64,000 nucleotides of DNA from Fidelibacterota bacterium (GCA_947476275.1 CANJPQ010000012.1:62001-126000); one strand, 5' to 3'. Numbered from the stretch's first letter, positions 8,447 through 19,299 are shown. Program-made: numbers and translations. Notes: generated from the sequence alone by a model not told the origin.

Positions 8447-8483
8447 CCCTGTCGTCCTCGAGCTTGTCCCGAGGACGACAGGG
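8447..8483. repeat. Perfect 14-bp stem hairpin between convergent hydrolase and lipA
   Basis: CCCTGTCGTCCTCG (8447-8460) pairs perfectly with CGAGGACGACAGGG (8470-8483) across a 9-nt loop. There is no T run, so it looks more like an alphaproteobacterial palindromic repeat than a classical terminator. It could still separate the convergent transcripts. Confidence 0.7.
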
Positions 8484-8516
8484 CAGCTTGATGACTAGCA
8501 GAAAGCTTATTCCGGG

Positions 8517-9431
8517 CTAGGCCACTTGCGCTTCGCGCGCGGCCTTGAGGCGCGCGAAATCCGCGTCCGCGTGATAGGACGACCGGGTGAGCGGCGTTGC
8601 CGACACCATCAAAAAGCCCTTCGCCCGCGCGATGCGCTCGTACTCGGCGAATTCCTCAGGCGTGACGAAGCGCTCGACCGTCGCGTGACGGGGCGTCGGC
8701 TGCAGGTACTGGCCGATGGTCAGGAAGTCGACATTCGCCGCGCGCATGTCGTCCATCACCTGGAGCACTTCTTCACGATCCTCACCCAGGCCGACCATCA
8801 GGCCGGACTTGGTAAACATCGTCGCGTCAATTTCCTTCACGCGCTCCAGCAGCCGCAGCGACGTGTAGTAGCGCGCGCTGGCGCGGATCTTGCGGTACAG
8901 GCGCGGCACGGTTTCGAGATTGTGGTTGTAGACATCGGGCTTCGCCGCCGCGACCAGGTCCACCATCCCCATCTTCTTGCGGAAGTCGGGCGTGAGGATT
9001 TCGATGGTGGTGGTCGGGCTGGCGGCGCGCACCGCCTTGATCACCGCCACCCAGTGATTGGCGCCGCCGTCTTCCATATCGTCGCGATCGACCGAGGTGA
9101 ACACCACATGCTTCAGGCCCAGGGAGCGCACGGCCTCGGCCACATGCCCCGGCTCCTCCGGATCGAGCGCGTCCGGCTTGCCGGTCTTCACGTTGCAGAA
9201 GGCGCAGGCCCGCGTGCAGGTGTCGCCCAGGATCATCATGGTGGCGTGCTTCTGGGACCAGCACTCACCGATGTTCGGGCATGCCGCTTCCTCACACACC
9301 GTGTGCAGGTTCAAGTCGCGCATCAGCTTGCGCGTCTGCTGATACTCCAGCGACGTCGGCGCCTTCACCCGCAGCCAGGGCGGCTTGGGCGCCCGCGGGC
9401 GACTCTCAGCGATAGGTTTGACGTTGGTCAT
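8517..9431 (-). CDS. lipA: Lipoyl synthase
   Basis: Radical SAM enzyme that inserts two sulfurs into octanoyl groups on lipoyl domains, here presumably those of the adjacent PDH subunits. The 304-residue protein has both cluster motifs: the auxiliary cluster [12 protein letters not shown] (Cys46, Cys51, Cys57) and the radical [11 protein letters not shown] (Cys72, Cys76, Cys79). The conserved C-terminal RSSYHA segment ([11 protein letters not shown]) is present. It is the last gene of the pdhA-pdhB-pdhC-lpd-lipA series. A 143-nt gap holding a palindromic repeat separates it from lpd, so it may have its own promoter. Confidence 0.97.
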   Translation of the reverse strand: MTNVKPIAESRPRAPKPPWLRVKAPTSLEYQQTRKLMRDLNLHTVCEEAACPNIGECWSQKHATMMILGDTCTRACAFCNVKTGKPDALDPEEPGHVAEAVRSLGLKHVVFTSVDRDDMEDGGANHWVAVIKAVRAASPTTTIEILTPDFRKKMGMVDLVAAAKPDVYNHNLETVPRLYRKIRASARYYTSLRLLERVKEIDATMFTKSGLMVGLGEDREEVLQVMDDMRAANVDFLTIGQYLQPTPRHATVERFVTPEEFAEYERIARAKGFLMVSATPLTRSSYHADADFARLKAAREAQVA

Positions 9432-9460
9432 GACTGTATATGGTTCGTCCCTACTCCCTT

Positions 9461-9565
9461 GTCACCCCGGACAAGGCGCGCAGCGCCGCGATCCGGGGTC
9501 CAGGGTAACACACTCAGAGCCCTCGGCCCTGGATCCCGGCTCTCGCTTCGCTCGGCCGGGATGAC
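9461..9565. repeat. Palindromic intergenic element, copy B (105 bp)
   Basis: Same architecture as the copy after the transglycosylase gene. It is bounded by GTCACCCCGG (9461-9470) and CCGGGATGAC (9556-9565), with a left arm containing AAGGCGCGCAGCGCCGCGAT and a right hairpin CCCGGCTCTCGCTTCGCTCG. It fills nearly all of the lpd-lipA spacer. Confidence 0.75.
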
Positions 9566-9574
9566 GAGCGCAGA

Positions 9575-10969
9575 CTAGATATGCAATGCGCGGCCATACG
9601 CGTCGAGCACCGCCTCGTGCATGGTCTCTGAAATCGTCGGATGCGGGAAGATGGTTTCCATCAACTCGAGTTCCGTGGTTTCCATGCCTTTGGCGACCAC
9701 ATACCCCTGGATCATTTCGGTCACTTCCGGGCCGACCATGTGCGCGCCGAGCAATTCGCCCGTCTTCGCGTCGAACACAGTCTTGACCATGCCGTTGGTG
9801 TCGCCCAGCGCAATCGCCTTGCCGTTGCCGATGAACGGGAAGCGGCCGACCTTCACCTGGTAGCCCTTGTCCTTCGCCGCCTGCTCCGTGAGCCCGACGC
9901 TGGCCACCTGCGGATGACAATAGGTGCAGCCCGGGATGTTGAGGGTCTTCATCGGATGCGGATGCATCCCTGCGATCTTCTCGACGCAGATCACGGCCTC
10001 GTGGCTCGCCTTGTGCGCCAGCCACGGTGGACCGCACAGGTCACCGATGGCATAGACGCCCGGCTCGCCCGTGAACCCGTATTCATCGATGACGACATGG
10101 GTGCGATCCACCCTCACTTTGGTGTTCTCGAGACCCAGGGTCTCGACATTGCCGACGATGCCAACCGCTGAGATCACGCGGTCGACCGTGATGGTCTCGG
10201 ACTTGCCGCCGGCTTCGAGGGTGGCGGTGACGTTGTTGGCACCCTTCTTCAGGGACTTCACGGTGGTCTTCACCCGGATATCCATGCCCTGCTTCACGAA
10301 CGCCTTGTGAGCGAGCCCAGAAATCTCCGCGTCTTCCACCGGCAGCACCCGGTCGAGCACTTCTACCACCGTGACTTTGCTACCCAGCGTCTGGAAGAAG
10401 CTCGCGAACTCGATGCCGATGGCGCCGGAGCCGATCACCAGCAGCGTCTTGGGGAAGACCTTCGGCGTCAGAGCGTGGCGGTAGGTCCAGATCAACTCGC
10501 CGTCCGCTTCCATGCCCGGCAGTTCACGCGCGCGCGCGCCGGTCGCAAGGATGATGTTCTTTGCCAGCACTTCGCCTGAGGGCTTCTTGTCCTTGGTGAT
10601 GGCGATCTTGCCCTTGCCGGCCAGTGCGCCCTCACCGGTCACCACGGTGACCTTGTGCTTCTTCATCAGGAACTCGATGCCCTTGTTCAGTTGCCCGGCA
10701 ACGCCGCGCGAGCGCTTCACAACCGCATCCAGATCGTAGCTGATGTTCTCCGCTTTCAGGCCGAAGTCCTGGGCGTGCGTCATCAAATGATAGACTTCGG
10801 CGCTGCGCAGCAACGCCTTGGTCGGAATGCACCCCCAGTTGAGGCAGATGCCGCCAAGCAGTTCACGCTCGATGATCGCCACCTTCATGCCGAGCTGGGA
10901 CGCACGGATTGCAGCGACGTAGCCGCCGGGCCCGCTGCCGATAATGGCAAGATCGAATTGGTCAGCCAT
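9575..10969 (-). CDS. lpd: Dihydrolipoyl dehydrogenase (E3 of pyruvate dehydrogenase)
   Basis: 464-residue FAD/NAD(P)-binding flavoprotein that reoxidises dihydrolipoyl groups using NAD+. It has an N-terminal FAD motif GSGPGGYVAA (residues 11-20), a redox-active disulfide GGICLNWGC (Cys42, Cys47), an NAD-binding GSGAIGIEFASF, AIGDLCGPPWLAHKASHEA, and the catalytic His-Glu pair in FPHPTISETMHEA near the C-terminus. It starts 10 nt after the pdhC stop, placing it in the pdh operon. Confidence 0.97.
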   Translation of the reverse strand: MADQFDLAIIGSGPGGYVAAIRASQLGMKVAIIERELLGGICLNWGCIPTKALLRSAEVYHLMTHAQDFGLKAENISYDLDAVVKRSRGVAGQLNKGIEFLMKKHKVTVVTGEGALAGKGKIAITKDKKPSGEVLAKNIILATGARARELPGMEADGELIWTYRHALTPKVFPKTLLVIGSGAIGIEFASFFQTLGSKVTVVEVLDRVLPVEDAEISGLAHKAFVKQGMDIRVKTTVKSLKKGANNVTATLEAGGKSETITVDRVISAVGIVGNVETLGLENTKVRVDRTHVVIDEYGFTGEPGVYAIGDLCGPPWLAHKASHEAVICVEKIAGMHPHPMKTLNIPGCTYCHPQVASVGLTEQAAKDKGYQVKVGRFPFIGNGKAIALGDTNGMVKTVFDAKTGELLGAHMVGPEVTEMIQGYVVAKGMETTELELMETIFPHPTISETMHEAVLDAYGRALHI

Positions 10970-10979
10970 GGGTCTGCGC

Positions 10980-12236
10980 CTAGAGAATGATCTTGAGCGG
11001 GTCTTCGATCAGCGCCTGGAACGCCTGCATGAATTCCGCGCCGACCGCGCCGTCGACCACGCGATGATCGCAGCTGAGCGTGCAGGTCATCACGGTCGCT
11101 ATCGCCAGCGCATTGTTCTTCACGATCGGGCGCTGCTCGGCCTTGCCCACGGCCAGGATCGCCACCTGCGGCGGATTGATGATCGCGGCGAATTCCTTGA
11201 TCCCGAACATGCCGAGGTTGGAGATCGAGAAGCCGCCGCCTTGGAACTCTTCCGGCTTCAGCTTCTTGTCGCGCGCCTTGGCGGCAAGCTCCTTCATCTC
11301 ATTGGAGATGGCGGCCAGCCCCTTGGCGTCGGCCTTGCGGATGATCGGCGTGATCAAGCCGTCCGGTGTCGCCACGGCGACGGAGATGTCGACGTTGTCG
11401 TAGAAGCGCACCGCTTCGTCGGTCCAGGTGGCATTCGCCGACGGCACTTTCCGCAACGCGAGCGCACTCGCCTTGATCACGAAGTCGTTCACGGACAGCT
11501 TGTAGTCCGCGCCCTTTCGGCCGTTGAGTTCGGCGCGCATCTTCATCAGGTCGTCGATCACGCAATCGATGGTCAGATAGAAGTGCGGCACCGTGAGTTT
11601 GGATTCCAGCAGACGCTTGGCGATGATCTTGCGCACGCCCGAGTTCGGAACCGTGTGATACGGCTGACCGAAATCCGGTACCGGACCGGCCTGCGGCAGT
11701 TGCACGGCAGGCGCCTTCGCCGGCGTGCGCGTGGCCCCGCCGGACAACGCCTTCTCGAAGTCGGCTTTGACGATGCGGCCGTTCGGACCCGATCCCTGTA
11801 CGCTCTTCAAGTCGATCTGATTATTCGTCGCGATGCGCTTCGCGAGCGGGCTGACGAACACGCGGTCGCCGCTGGCTTGCTGCGGCGGCGCGGCAGGCTT
11901 CGGGGCAGCAGCCGGCGGCTCCGCGGCGGTCGTCGGCTTCTGCGGCGCAGCGGCAGGCGCTGCGGCGGCCGCAGGTTTCGCACCGGCCTTCTCGCCGTCC
12001 GCCAGCAGCACGGCGATGGGCTTGTTCACGGCGACGCCCTCGGTGCCTTCCGGCACCAGAATCTGGCCCATCACGCCCTCGTCCACCGCTTCCATTTCCA
12101 TGGTGGCCTTGTCGGTTTCGATCTCGGCGATCACGTCGCCGCTCTTCACGGCATCGCCTTCCTTCTTAAGCCACTTGGCAAGCTTGCCCTCTGTCATCGT
12201 GGGCGAAAGCGCGGGCATCAGGATTTCCGTGGACAT
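10980..12236 (-). CDS. pdhC: Pyruvate dehydrogenase E2, dihydrolipoyl acetyltransferase
   Basis: 418 residues. One N-terminal lipoyl domain (1-78) with the modified Lys43 in [10 protein letters not shown], an Ala/Pro-rich flexible linker (about 85-125), a peripheral subunit-binding domain ([29 protein letters not shown]), and a C-terminal catalytic domain ending with the active-site [15 protein letters not shown]. It transfers acetyl groups from E1 to CoA and forms the core of the complex. The gene lies 12 nt downstream of pdhB and 10 nt upstream of lpd. Confidence 0.97.
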   Translation of the reverse strand: MSTEILMPALSPTMTEGKLAKWLKKEGDAVKSGDVIAEIETDKATMEMEAVDEGVMGQILVPEGTEGVAVNKPIAVLLADGEKAGAKPAAAAAPAAAPQKPTTAAEPPAAAPKPAAPPQQASGDRVFVSPLAKRIATNNQIDLKSVQGSGPNGRIVKADFEKALSGGATRTPAKAPAVQLPQAGPVPDFGQPYHTVPNSGVRKIIAKRLLESKLTVPHFYLTIDCVIDDLMKMRAELNGRKGADYKLSVNDFVIKASALALRKVPSANATWTDEAVRFYDNVDISVAVATPDGLITPIIRKADAKGLAAISNEMKELAAKARDKKLKPEEFQGGGFSISNLGMFGIKEFAAIINPPQVAILAVGKAEQRPIVKNNALAIATVMTCTLSCDHRVVDGAVGAEFMQAFQALIEDPLKIIL

Positions 12237-12248
12237 GGCGCTTTCTCC

Positions 12249-13604
12249 TTACCGGTAACAAACGTCTTTGGCGGCCTCGACGATGTCCTGCACCTGCGGC
12301 AGGGCCATCGCTTCGAGGTTCGCGGCGTAGGGCATCGGAACGTCCTTGCCCGCCACACGCAACACCGGCGCATCGAGATAGTCGAACGCCTTCTCCATGA
12401 TCTGCGCGGAGATCTCCGAGCCGATGCCGGAGTACGCCCAGCCCTCTTCCACCGTCACCACGCGATTGGTCTTCTGGACCGACTTCAGAATGGTGTCGAT
12501 GTCGAGCGGGCGAATGGTCCGGAGATTGATCACCTCCGCCTCGATCCCGTCGGCGGCGAGTTTCTCCGCCGCCTGCAGCGCCTTGCCGACCATGACCGAG
12601 AACGCGATCAGCGTGACGTGCGTGCCCTGACGTTCGACCTTCGCCTGGCCGATGGGGATCGTGAAGTCCTGCGCGTCCGGCAGCGGAAAGCTCTGGCCGT
12701 AGAGGATTTCGTTCTCGAGGAAGATGATCGGGTTCGGATCGCGGATGGCACTCTTGAGCAGCCCCTTCGCGTCCGAGGCCGACCACGGCGCCACGACCTT
12801 GAGGCCGGGCACGTGGGCGTACCAACTGGCGTAGCATTGGGAATGCTGGGCGGCGACCCGCGCCGCCGCGCCGTTGGGGCCGCGGAACACAATCGGGCAC
12901 CCCATTTGTCCGCCGGACATGTAGAGCGTCTTGGCGGCGGAGTTGATGATCTGGTCCATCGCCTGCATGGCGAAGTTGAACGTCATGAATTCCACGATCG
13001 GCTTCAGGCCGCCGAATGCCGCGCCGACGCCGAGGCCGGCAAAGCCGTGCTCGGTGATCGGCGTGTCGATCACGCGATCCGCGCCGAATTCCTCAAGCAG
13101 ACCCTGGCTGATCTTATAAGCACCCTGATACTCGGCGACTTCCTCACCCATGAGGAACACCGTGGTATCCTTGCGCATCTCTTCCGCCATGGCGTCGCGC
13201 AGCGCTTCGCGCACGGTCTGCGTTTTCCAGGTCGAGTACTGCGCTTCGGGCGCCGGCATCGGGGCCGATGGCGCTTCCGGTGCCCGCGCCTTGGCTTCGG
13301 CCGGAGCAGATGCAGCGGCCACGGGTGCCGCTTTGGCGGGCGCGGCAGCGCCTGCACTCTCGCCCTCAGCCAGCAGCAGCGCGATCGGCTTGTTCACGGC
13401 AACACCTTCGGTGCCTTCGGCTACCAACAGCTTGCCGATCGTCCCCTCGTCCACCGCTTCAAGTTCCATCGTCGCCTTATCCGTCTCGATCTCGGCCAGC
13501 ACCTTGCCGGTGCTCACCATGTCGCCTTCTTTCACCAGCCACTTGGCCAGCTTGCCCTCGGTCATCGTAGGCGAAAGCGCGGGCATCAGGATTTCAGTAG
13601 CCAT
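12249..13604 (-). CDS. pdhB: Pyruvate dehydrogenase E1 beta subunit with N-terminal lipoyl domain
   Basis: 451 residues, longer than a plain E1-beta (about 330) because residues 1-78 form a complete lipoyl domain (Lys43 in [11 protein letters not shown]), joined by an Ala-rich linker to the transketolase-like beta subunit (about 125-451: [54 protein letters not shown]). This lipoyl-E1beta fusion is characteristic of alphaproteobacterial PDH. The first 45 residues are nearly identical to those of the E2 subunit, suggesting duplication or gene conversion. It lies 15 nt after pdhA. Confidence 0.97.
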   Translation of the reverse strand: MATEILMPALSPTMTEGKLAKWLVKEGDMVSTGKVLAEIETDKATMELEAVDEGTIGKLLVAEGTEGVAVNKPIALLLAEGESAGAAAPAKAAPVAAASAPAEAKARAPEAPSAPMPAPEAQYSTWKTQTVREALRDAMAEEMRKDTTVFLMGEEVAEYQGAYKISQGLLEEFGADRVIDTPITEHGFAGLGVGAAFGGLKPIVEFMTFNFAMQAMDQIINSAAKTLYMSGGQMGCPIVFRGPNGAAARVAAQHSQCYASWYAHVPGLKVVAPWSASDAKGLLKSAIRDPNPIIFLENEILYGQSFPLPDAQDFTIPIGQAKVERQGTHVTLIAFSVMVGKALQAAEKLAADGIEAEVINLRTIRPLDIDTILKSVQKTNRVVTVEEGWAYSGIGSEISAQIMEKAFDYLDAPVLRVAGKDVPMPYAANLEAMALPQVQDIVEAAKDVCYR

Positions 13605-13619
13605 TGTTTTCCCCTGCCC

Positions 13620-14633
13620 TTACGCGACCAGAATGTCGGTCCAGAGTTCCGACGGATCGGGCTCCGGACTCTTCTGGGCGAAATCCGCGGCATCGAGAAC
13701 GATGTCCTTGATCTCTTTGTCCATGCTCTTGAAGCCGTCTTCGTCCAGCGCCTTCATCTCCAGCAGCACCGCGCGAAGACGATCGATGGGATCGTGCTCC
13801 GTGCGCATCTTCTGGAGTTCTTCCTTGGTGCGATACTTCGCCGGGTCGGACATGGAGTGTCCGCGATAGCGATAGGTGTGCACTTCCATCAGCACGGGGC
13901 CATGACCGGCACGGATGTAATCACCGGCCTCAAGGCCGGCGGCGCGCACGGCCTGCACGTCCATGCCGTCCACCGACATGCACTTCATGTTGTAGGGCTC
14001 GCCGCGATGCACGAAGTCCGGCGACGCGGAGCCGCGCGCGACCGAGGTGCCCATGGCGTACTTGTTGTTCTCGATCACGTAGAGCACTGGCAACTGCCAC
14101 AGGCTCGCCATGTTGAAGCTCTCGTAGACTTGGCCCTGATTGGCGGCACCGTCGCCGAAATAGGTGACAGCCATCCCGCCGTCTTTCTTGTACTTGTGGG
14201 CGAAGGCCAAGCCGGTGCCGATCGGCACCTGCGCCGCGACGATGCCGTGGCCGCCGTAGAAACCCTTCTCGCGGCTGAACATGTGCATCGAGCCGCCCTT
14301 ACCTTTGGAATAGCCGCCGCTGCGCCCCGTGAGTTCGGCCATCACGCCTTTCGGATCCATGCCGCAGGCAAGCATGTGGCCGTGATCGCGGTAGCTCGTG
14401 AGGATGGAATCGCCTTCGCGCGCGACCGACTGAAGTCCGACGACAACGGCTTCCTGGCCGATGTAGAGGTGGCAGAAGCCTCCGATCAGCCCCATGCCGT
14501 ACAACTGGCCTGCGCGTTCCTCAAACCGTCGGATCAGCAGCATGTCCCGATAGAACTGGACCAGCTGTTCCGGGGTCACGGCGTTGTCGCCACGGCCATT
14601 GAGCGCTTTTTTGACCGGCTTTTCTTTGGCCAT
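13620..14633 (-). CDS. pdhA: Pyruvate dehydrogenase E1 alpha subunit
   Basis: 337-residue thiamine diphosphate-dependent subunit that decarboxylates pyruvate with E1-beta. The ThDP motif spans GDGAANQGQVYESFNMASLW to VIENNKYAMGT. The phosphorylation-loop equivalent YRYRGHSMSDPAKYRTKEE is present, as is GSMHMF. I placed the start at the ATG at 14633, which has a GGAGGA RBS. The open frame extends 62 residues further upstream but without family similarity. It is the first gene of pdhABC-lpd, so the operon promoter should lie in the 318-bp spacer upstream. Confidence 0.96.
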   Translation of the reverse strand: MAKEKPVKKALNGRGDNAVTPEQLVQFYRDMLLIRRFEERAGQLYGMGLIGGFCHLYIGQEAVVVGLQSVAREGDSILTSYRDHGHMLACGMDPKGVMAELTGRSGGYSKGKGGSMHMFSREKGFYGGHGIVAAQVPIGTGLAFAHKYKKDGGMAVTYFGDGAANQGQVYESFNMASLWQLPVLYVIENNKYAMGTSVARGSASPDFVHRGEPYNMKCMSVDGMDVQAVRAAGLEAGDYIRAGHGPVLMEVHTYRYRGHSMSDPAKYRTKEELQKMRTEHDPIDRLRAVLLEMKALDEDGFKSMDKEIKDIVLDAADFAQKSPEPDPSELWTDILVA

Positions 14634-14951
14634 GCCATTCCTCCAACCGACTTCGGTGATTGCGAAAGAATATTGCAAGCGGTCTAAAGCACGTCCAGCG
14701 AATGATCGGTTAAGTGCTTGTATTGCAATGCACAATGACACCCGGGGCGGGGGCTGCAAGAAACCCCCTCGAAACGGGCATTCCTGGAAATTCGCCCGCA
14801 CTGCAGCGCAATGTCCCACCCCCTGTTAGGGTGTCGCGGCTTCCAACGTTGCGCGCACTGTCGGCACTGCGCACGTTCGTGTCTCGCACTTTTATAATAG
14901 CCGGCTATTATATTTGGGCGTTGGCCGGCCGTTTCGGCGCGACTCGGGGCC
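14634..14951. other. 318-bp spacer upstream of pdhA
   Basis: Noncoding. The pdhA-proximal half is AT-richer and has the repeated motif ATTGCAA (forward near 14670 and as ATTGCAAT near 14720), a plausible place for the pdh operon promoter or a regulator site, though no clear -35/-10 pair stands out. The distal half holds a perfect 20-bp palindrome. No gene is seen in it. Confidence 0.6.
14893..14912. promoter_or_regulatory. Perfect 20-bp AT-rich palindrome (candidate operator)
   Basis: TATAATAGCCGGCTATTATA is its own reverse complement. It sits about 260 bp upstream of pdhA and 40 bp past the MFS stop codon. Its AT-rich arms in a GC-rich region and TATAAT-like ends suggest a dimeric repressor site overlapping a promoter. 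No matching regulator gene is adjacent. Confidence 0.45.
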
Positions 14952-16214
14952 CTATGCCGGGCGCCCGAAGTCCCGCGGCAGGTGGCGCGCGGCGAGCCAG
15001 AAGTGCAACGCCGACCACACGCTCGCGCAGACGGTAACCCAGGTAAGCGCGATCCCGAGCGCGTCCTCGCCGTAGCGCGCGTTGAGTTGGTCGCTCAACA
15101 GGCCAACGAACTGCGCACCGAAGCCGTTGATGAGACTCACGATCAACAGGAACGTCGCGGCGGCGGTGGCCCGCATCGCCGGCGGCGCGACACCTTGCGT
15201 CGCAGCGTGCTGCGGCCCGGTCTGCATGACGCCCAGGAAGAACGGCACCGAGAGCGCGACGAACGCCAGACCCGGCTGCTCGACCCGGAATGCGACGATG
15301 AACAGCGGCGCAGCGGCAAGCGTGACCAAGGCGCATAGCCACATCAACCAGCGGCGGTCCCGCCGCGACAGCCAGTCCCCGACCACGCCGCCCGCGAGGG
15401 TCCCGAACAGCGCCGAGACGCCGAGCGAGAGCGACAGCCACGTGCCGATCTCACCGATCGGCATGTGGTGCGTCCGGCTGAAGAACGAGGGCGTCCAGGC
15501 CAGCAGCGCGAAGTACATCGCCGCGTAAAGGCCAGCGGCGACCGCGTTGTGCACGAAGGTCGGCCGGGACAGCAACGTGCGCAGCGTGAACATGAGCGGC
15601 GGCTGAGCGACAGTCTCCGCACCGTCGGCGTCGCCGCGCGACGGCGTCGGTAGCCAGCGATATACCGCCAGCGCCATCAAGACGCCCGGTAGGCCGACAC
15701 CGATCAGCACCACCCGCCAGCCGTAGTGTTGCGCGACCCATCCCCCGAGCAGGAAGCCGATGATCAGCCCCACCGGCGATCCGACGCCGTAAATCGACAG
15801 CGCAAACGCACGGCGCTCTTTGTTGAACAGATCGGCGATGAGCGAATGGGACGGCGGTGTCGCCCCGGCCTCCCCCACGCCCACCAGCGTGCGCGCCAAG
15901 GCAAGTTGGGCGAAGTTCATCGCCAGACCGCAGCCGGCCGTCATCAGGCTCCAGAGCGTAAGCGCGACCGCGATCACCTTGCGGCGCTCCAGCCGGTCCG
16001 CCAGCCGCGCGATGGGAAGTCCCATAACCGCGTAAAACAGCGCGAAGGCGATGCCGGAGATGAAGCCGAGTTGCGTGTCCGACAGCGCCAAGTCCTGCTT
16101 GATCGCGGGGATCAGGATACCCAGCACATTGCGATCGAGGTAATTGAGCAGCGACACGCCGAACAGCAGCACAAGCGCGCGGCGGCGGAGCGGTTCGGTG
16201 ATGGGTGTATGCAA
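14952..16214 (-). CDS. MFS transporter, spinster-like family
   Basis: 420 residues with about 12 predicted transmembrane segments. Major facilitator signatures are NYLDRNVLGILIPAIKQDL in helix 1, GLPIARLADRLERRKVIAVA in the helix 2-3 loop, ARTLVGVGEAGATPPSHSLI in helix 4 and GVGSPVGLIIGFLLGGWVAQ in helix 5. The helix 1 D-R pair and GEAG motif match the spinster/hexuronate-like group. The substrate is unknown. It lies between ftsB and pdhA, which are adjacent in most alphaproteobacteria, so it appears to be an insertion into a conserved neighbourhood. Confidence 0.88.
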   Translation of the reverse strand: MHTPITEPLRRRALVLLFGVSLLNYLDRNVLGILIPAIKQDLALSDTQLGFISGIAFALFYAVMGLPIARLADRLERRKVIAVALTLWSLMTAGCGLAMNFAQLALARTLVGVGEAGATPPSHSLIADLFNKERRAFALSIYGVGSPVGLIIGFLLGGWVAQHYGWRVVLIGVGLPGVLMALAVYRWLPTPSRGDADGAETVAQPPLMFTLRTLLSRPTFVHNAVAAGLYAAMYFALLAWTPSFFSRTHHMPIGEIGTWLSLSLGVSALFGTLAGGVVGDWLSRRDRRWLMWLCALVTLAAAPLFIVAFRVEQPGLAFVALSVPFFLGVMQTGPQHAATQGVAPPAMRATAAATFLLIVSLINGFGAQFVGLLSDQLNARYGEDALGIALTWVTVCASVWSALHFWLAARHLPRDFGRPA

Positions 16215-16245
16215 GAGCGACCTCGACTAGGCCGCTCAGCCGGAC

Positions 16246-16587
16246 CTAGTCCGCTTTGCGCGGCTTCGGCGGCGACAGCGGCACGATGCGGTCGTCAGGA
16301 TGCACGAAGCCGAGCATGATGCGCGAGCGTTCTTCCAGCATGTCCGGATCGAGGCTCTCGGCGCGCAGCAGGGACACGCGGTGCTCGATCACCTGCTTTT
16401 CGGCGTCGACGTCCGCCAGGGTGGCCTCGGTCTTCTCGAGCTCGTAGCGGAGGTTCCACCAGGCAATCAGGCCGCGGTCGCCCTGGACCGCGTGATAGCC
16501 GAAGTAGACGATGGCGAATGCGCCCGCCAGCGGCACGAGGGCCTGACGTATGCGGCGACTGCGATCGTTTGCCGAGACTTTTGGCAC
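16246..16587 (-). CDS. ftsB: FtsB/DivIC-type septum formation initiator
   Basis: 113-residue bitopic membrane protein with a short basic N-terminus, a transmembrane helix (about residues 15-33, LVPLAGAFAIVYFGYHAV), then a coiled coil (about 45-80, NLRYELEKTEATLADVDAEK) and LDPDMLEERSRIMLGF, the conserved C-terminal part of the family. FtsB links FtsL and FtsQ in the divisome. It begins with GTG. Its position between eno and pdhA is the standard alphaproteobacterial location, with a methyltransferase gene inserted on the eno side. Confidence 0.9.
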   Translation of the reverse strand: MPKVSANDRSRRIRQALVPLAGAFAIVYFGYHAVQGDRGLIAWWNLRYELEKTEATLADVDAEKQVIEHRVSLLRAESLDPDMLEERSRIMLGFVHPDDRIVPLSPPKPRKAD

Positions 16588-16685
16588 TTCAGCGCTCCCC
16601 TCACCTTGACGTGAATGGAATCACGTCCGAGTCGCGCCGTCAATACACCGAGTCGCGCCGAGTCGTCTTTTTTGATTCGCGCTCG

Positions 16686-17864
16686 TTAGGCCTTGATGCC
16701 CAGTAGCTTGCCGTGGCTGCGGCGGGCTTGCGGGATGTTCTCGTCCACCGTGAAGCCCACCTTCGCCATCTCGTCAGCGAAGTTGAGGCTGCGGTAGTTC
16801 ATCGCCCACACTTCATTGTTCCAGCGGTGGTCCCACCACTGCGAGAAGCCGGTGTAGGGCGTCATCGCCGGCGCCTGACGGCCGGTCGGGAAGTCGACCG
16901 GGTAGAACGTGCCGCCGCCGCGCAGCACGCGATAGGCTTCCGCGGCGATCTTCTTGGCGGCAGACGCCTGCACTTCGTGGAACAGGATGTAGGACACGAC
17001 CATGTCGAAATGGCCGTCCGGGAACTTGGTGTCTTCCGCCAGCCGCTGGGCAAAATGTACATCGGAGCCCAGGTCGAGGCCGCGGACGTGGGCGAAGCGC
17101 ACCATCGGCGCGCCGACATCGATGCCCCACACTTCTGCGTCCGGGAAGCGTTCCTTGAGCGCGAAGGTCAAACGGCCCGTGGCGCAGCCCAGGTCGAGGA
17201 TGCGCTTCACCTTGCCGTCCTTCGGTGGGATCACCGCCGCGACAATCGCGCGCTGCGCTTCGTCCTGGAAGTTGAGGCCGGCGTAGAAGTTGTTCACGCC
17301 GTAGAAATTGATGTAGCCCGCGAATTCATCGCCCGTGTAGCCGCCGGGCTGCAGATGGATCTCGTGCTTGGTGTAGGCCGGCACATCCATTGTGGGATTG
17401 AGTTCGAGTGAACCCGGCCCTTGCTTGTCGGCCGCATCCATCTCGTTCAGGTACATGTCGGCGTGCTTGTGGAAGTACTCCTGGATCGTGCCCCAGGTCT
17501 GATTCTGGTTCGACACCCAGGCGCGCACATAGGACGTGACGATCGGGTCCTTCTCGAACAGCTTGGCGGCCGTCTCGTAGGGGATCGGCGCCTTTGGGTC
17601 CATGCCGAGCTTCGCGCAGATCTCGTCGGCCCGTTTGGCCGCCGCCATGCGCAGATCGTTGTTGGTGTAGGCGCGGAAGCTGGTGAGAAAATCCTGCTGA
17701 CTTTGCAGGTCGAGTTCGCCCAGGCGCTTCAGGCGCCCGACGGTCCCGCGCACATCGACTTGGCCTTTCCAGGGCGCGGCGTTGGCACTGCGCGCGGCGG
17801 CACCGAAGGCAAGACATCCGGCGGCGGCGGTCGATGCACTGATAAGCTGGCGGCGATTGAGCAT
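16686..17864 (-). CDS. SAM-dependent methyltransferase with twin-arginine-like signal peptide (paralogue 1)
   Basis: 392 residues. The N-terminus NRRQLISASTAAAGCLAFGA followed by ANA-A (residues 3-30) looks like a Tat signal peptide. A conserved helical domain follows (about 40-200), including RLKRL, DFLTSFRAYTNND and HEIHLQPGGYTGDEFAGYI. A class I methyltransferase domain comes next: motif I ILDLGCATG (about 222-230), acidic motif VWGIDVG, and later WWDHRWNNEV. A close paralogue lies 5 kb away in the same orientation. SAM is not known to be available in the periplasm, so export would be surprising. The target is unknown. It sits between eno and ftsB. Confidence 0.8.
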   Translation of the reverse strand: MLNRRQLISASTAAAGCLAFGAAARSANAAPWKGQVDVRGTVGRLKRLGELDLQSQQDFLTSFRAYTNNDLRMAAAKRADEICAKLGMDPKAPIPYETAAKLFEKDPIVTSYVRAWVSNQNQTWGTIQEYFHKHADMYLNEMDAADKQGPGSLELNPTMDVPAYTKHEIHLQPGGYTGDEFAGYINFYGVNNFYAGLNFQDEAQRAIVAAVIPPKDGKVKRILDLGCATGRLTFALKERFPDAEVWGIDVGAPMVRFAHVRGLDLGSDVHFAQRLAEDTKFPDGHFDMVVSYILFHEVQASAAKKIAAEAYRVLRGGGTFYPVDFPTGRQAPAMTPYTGFSQWWDHRWNNEVWAMNYRSLNFADEMAKVGFTVDENIPQARRSHGKLLGIKA

Positions 17865-17952
17865 GGCTGGTCCCTCCTCAAGCGAGGCGCCAGCATAGCA
17901 CAGGCTTTTATGCCGGCTTCGAATTCTCGAAGCTCGGCATAAAAAGGAATAG

Positions 17953-19299
<1,347 letters not shown>

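Noticed and set aside
10944-14687. 1247-codon open frame antisense to lpd-pdhC-pdhB-pdhA
   Set aside because: It runs through four well-supported genes on the other strand. The His/Arg/Leu-rich composition is the complement of GC-rich codon usage, and there is no domain or RBS.
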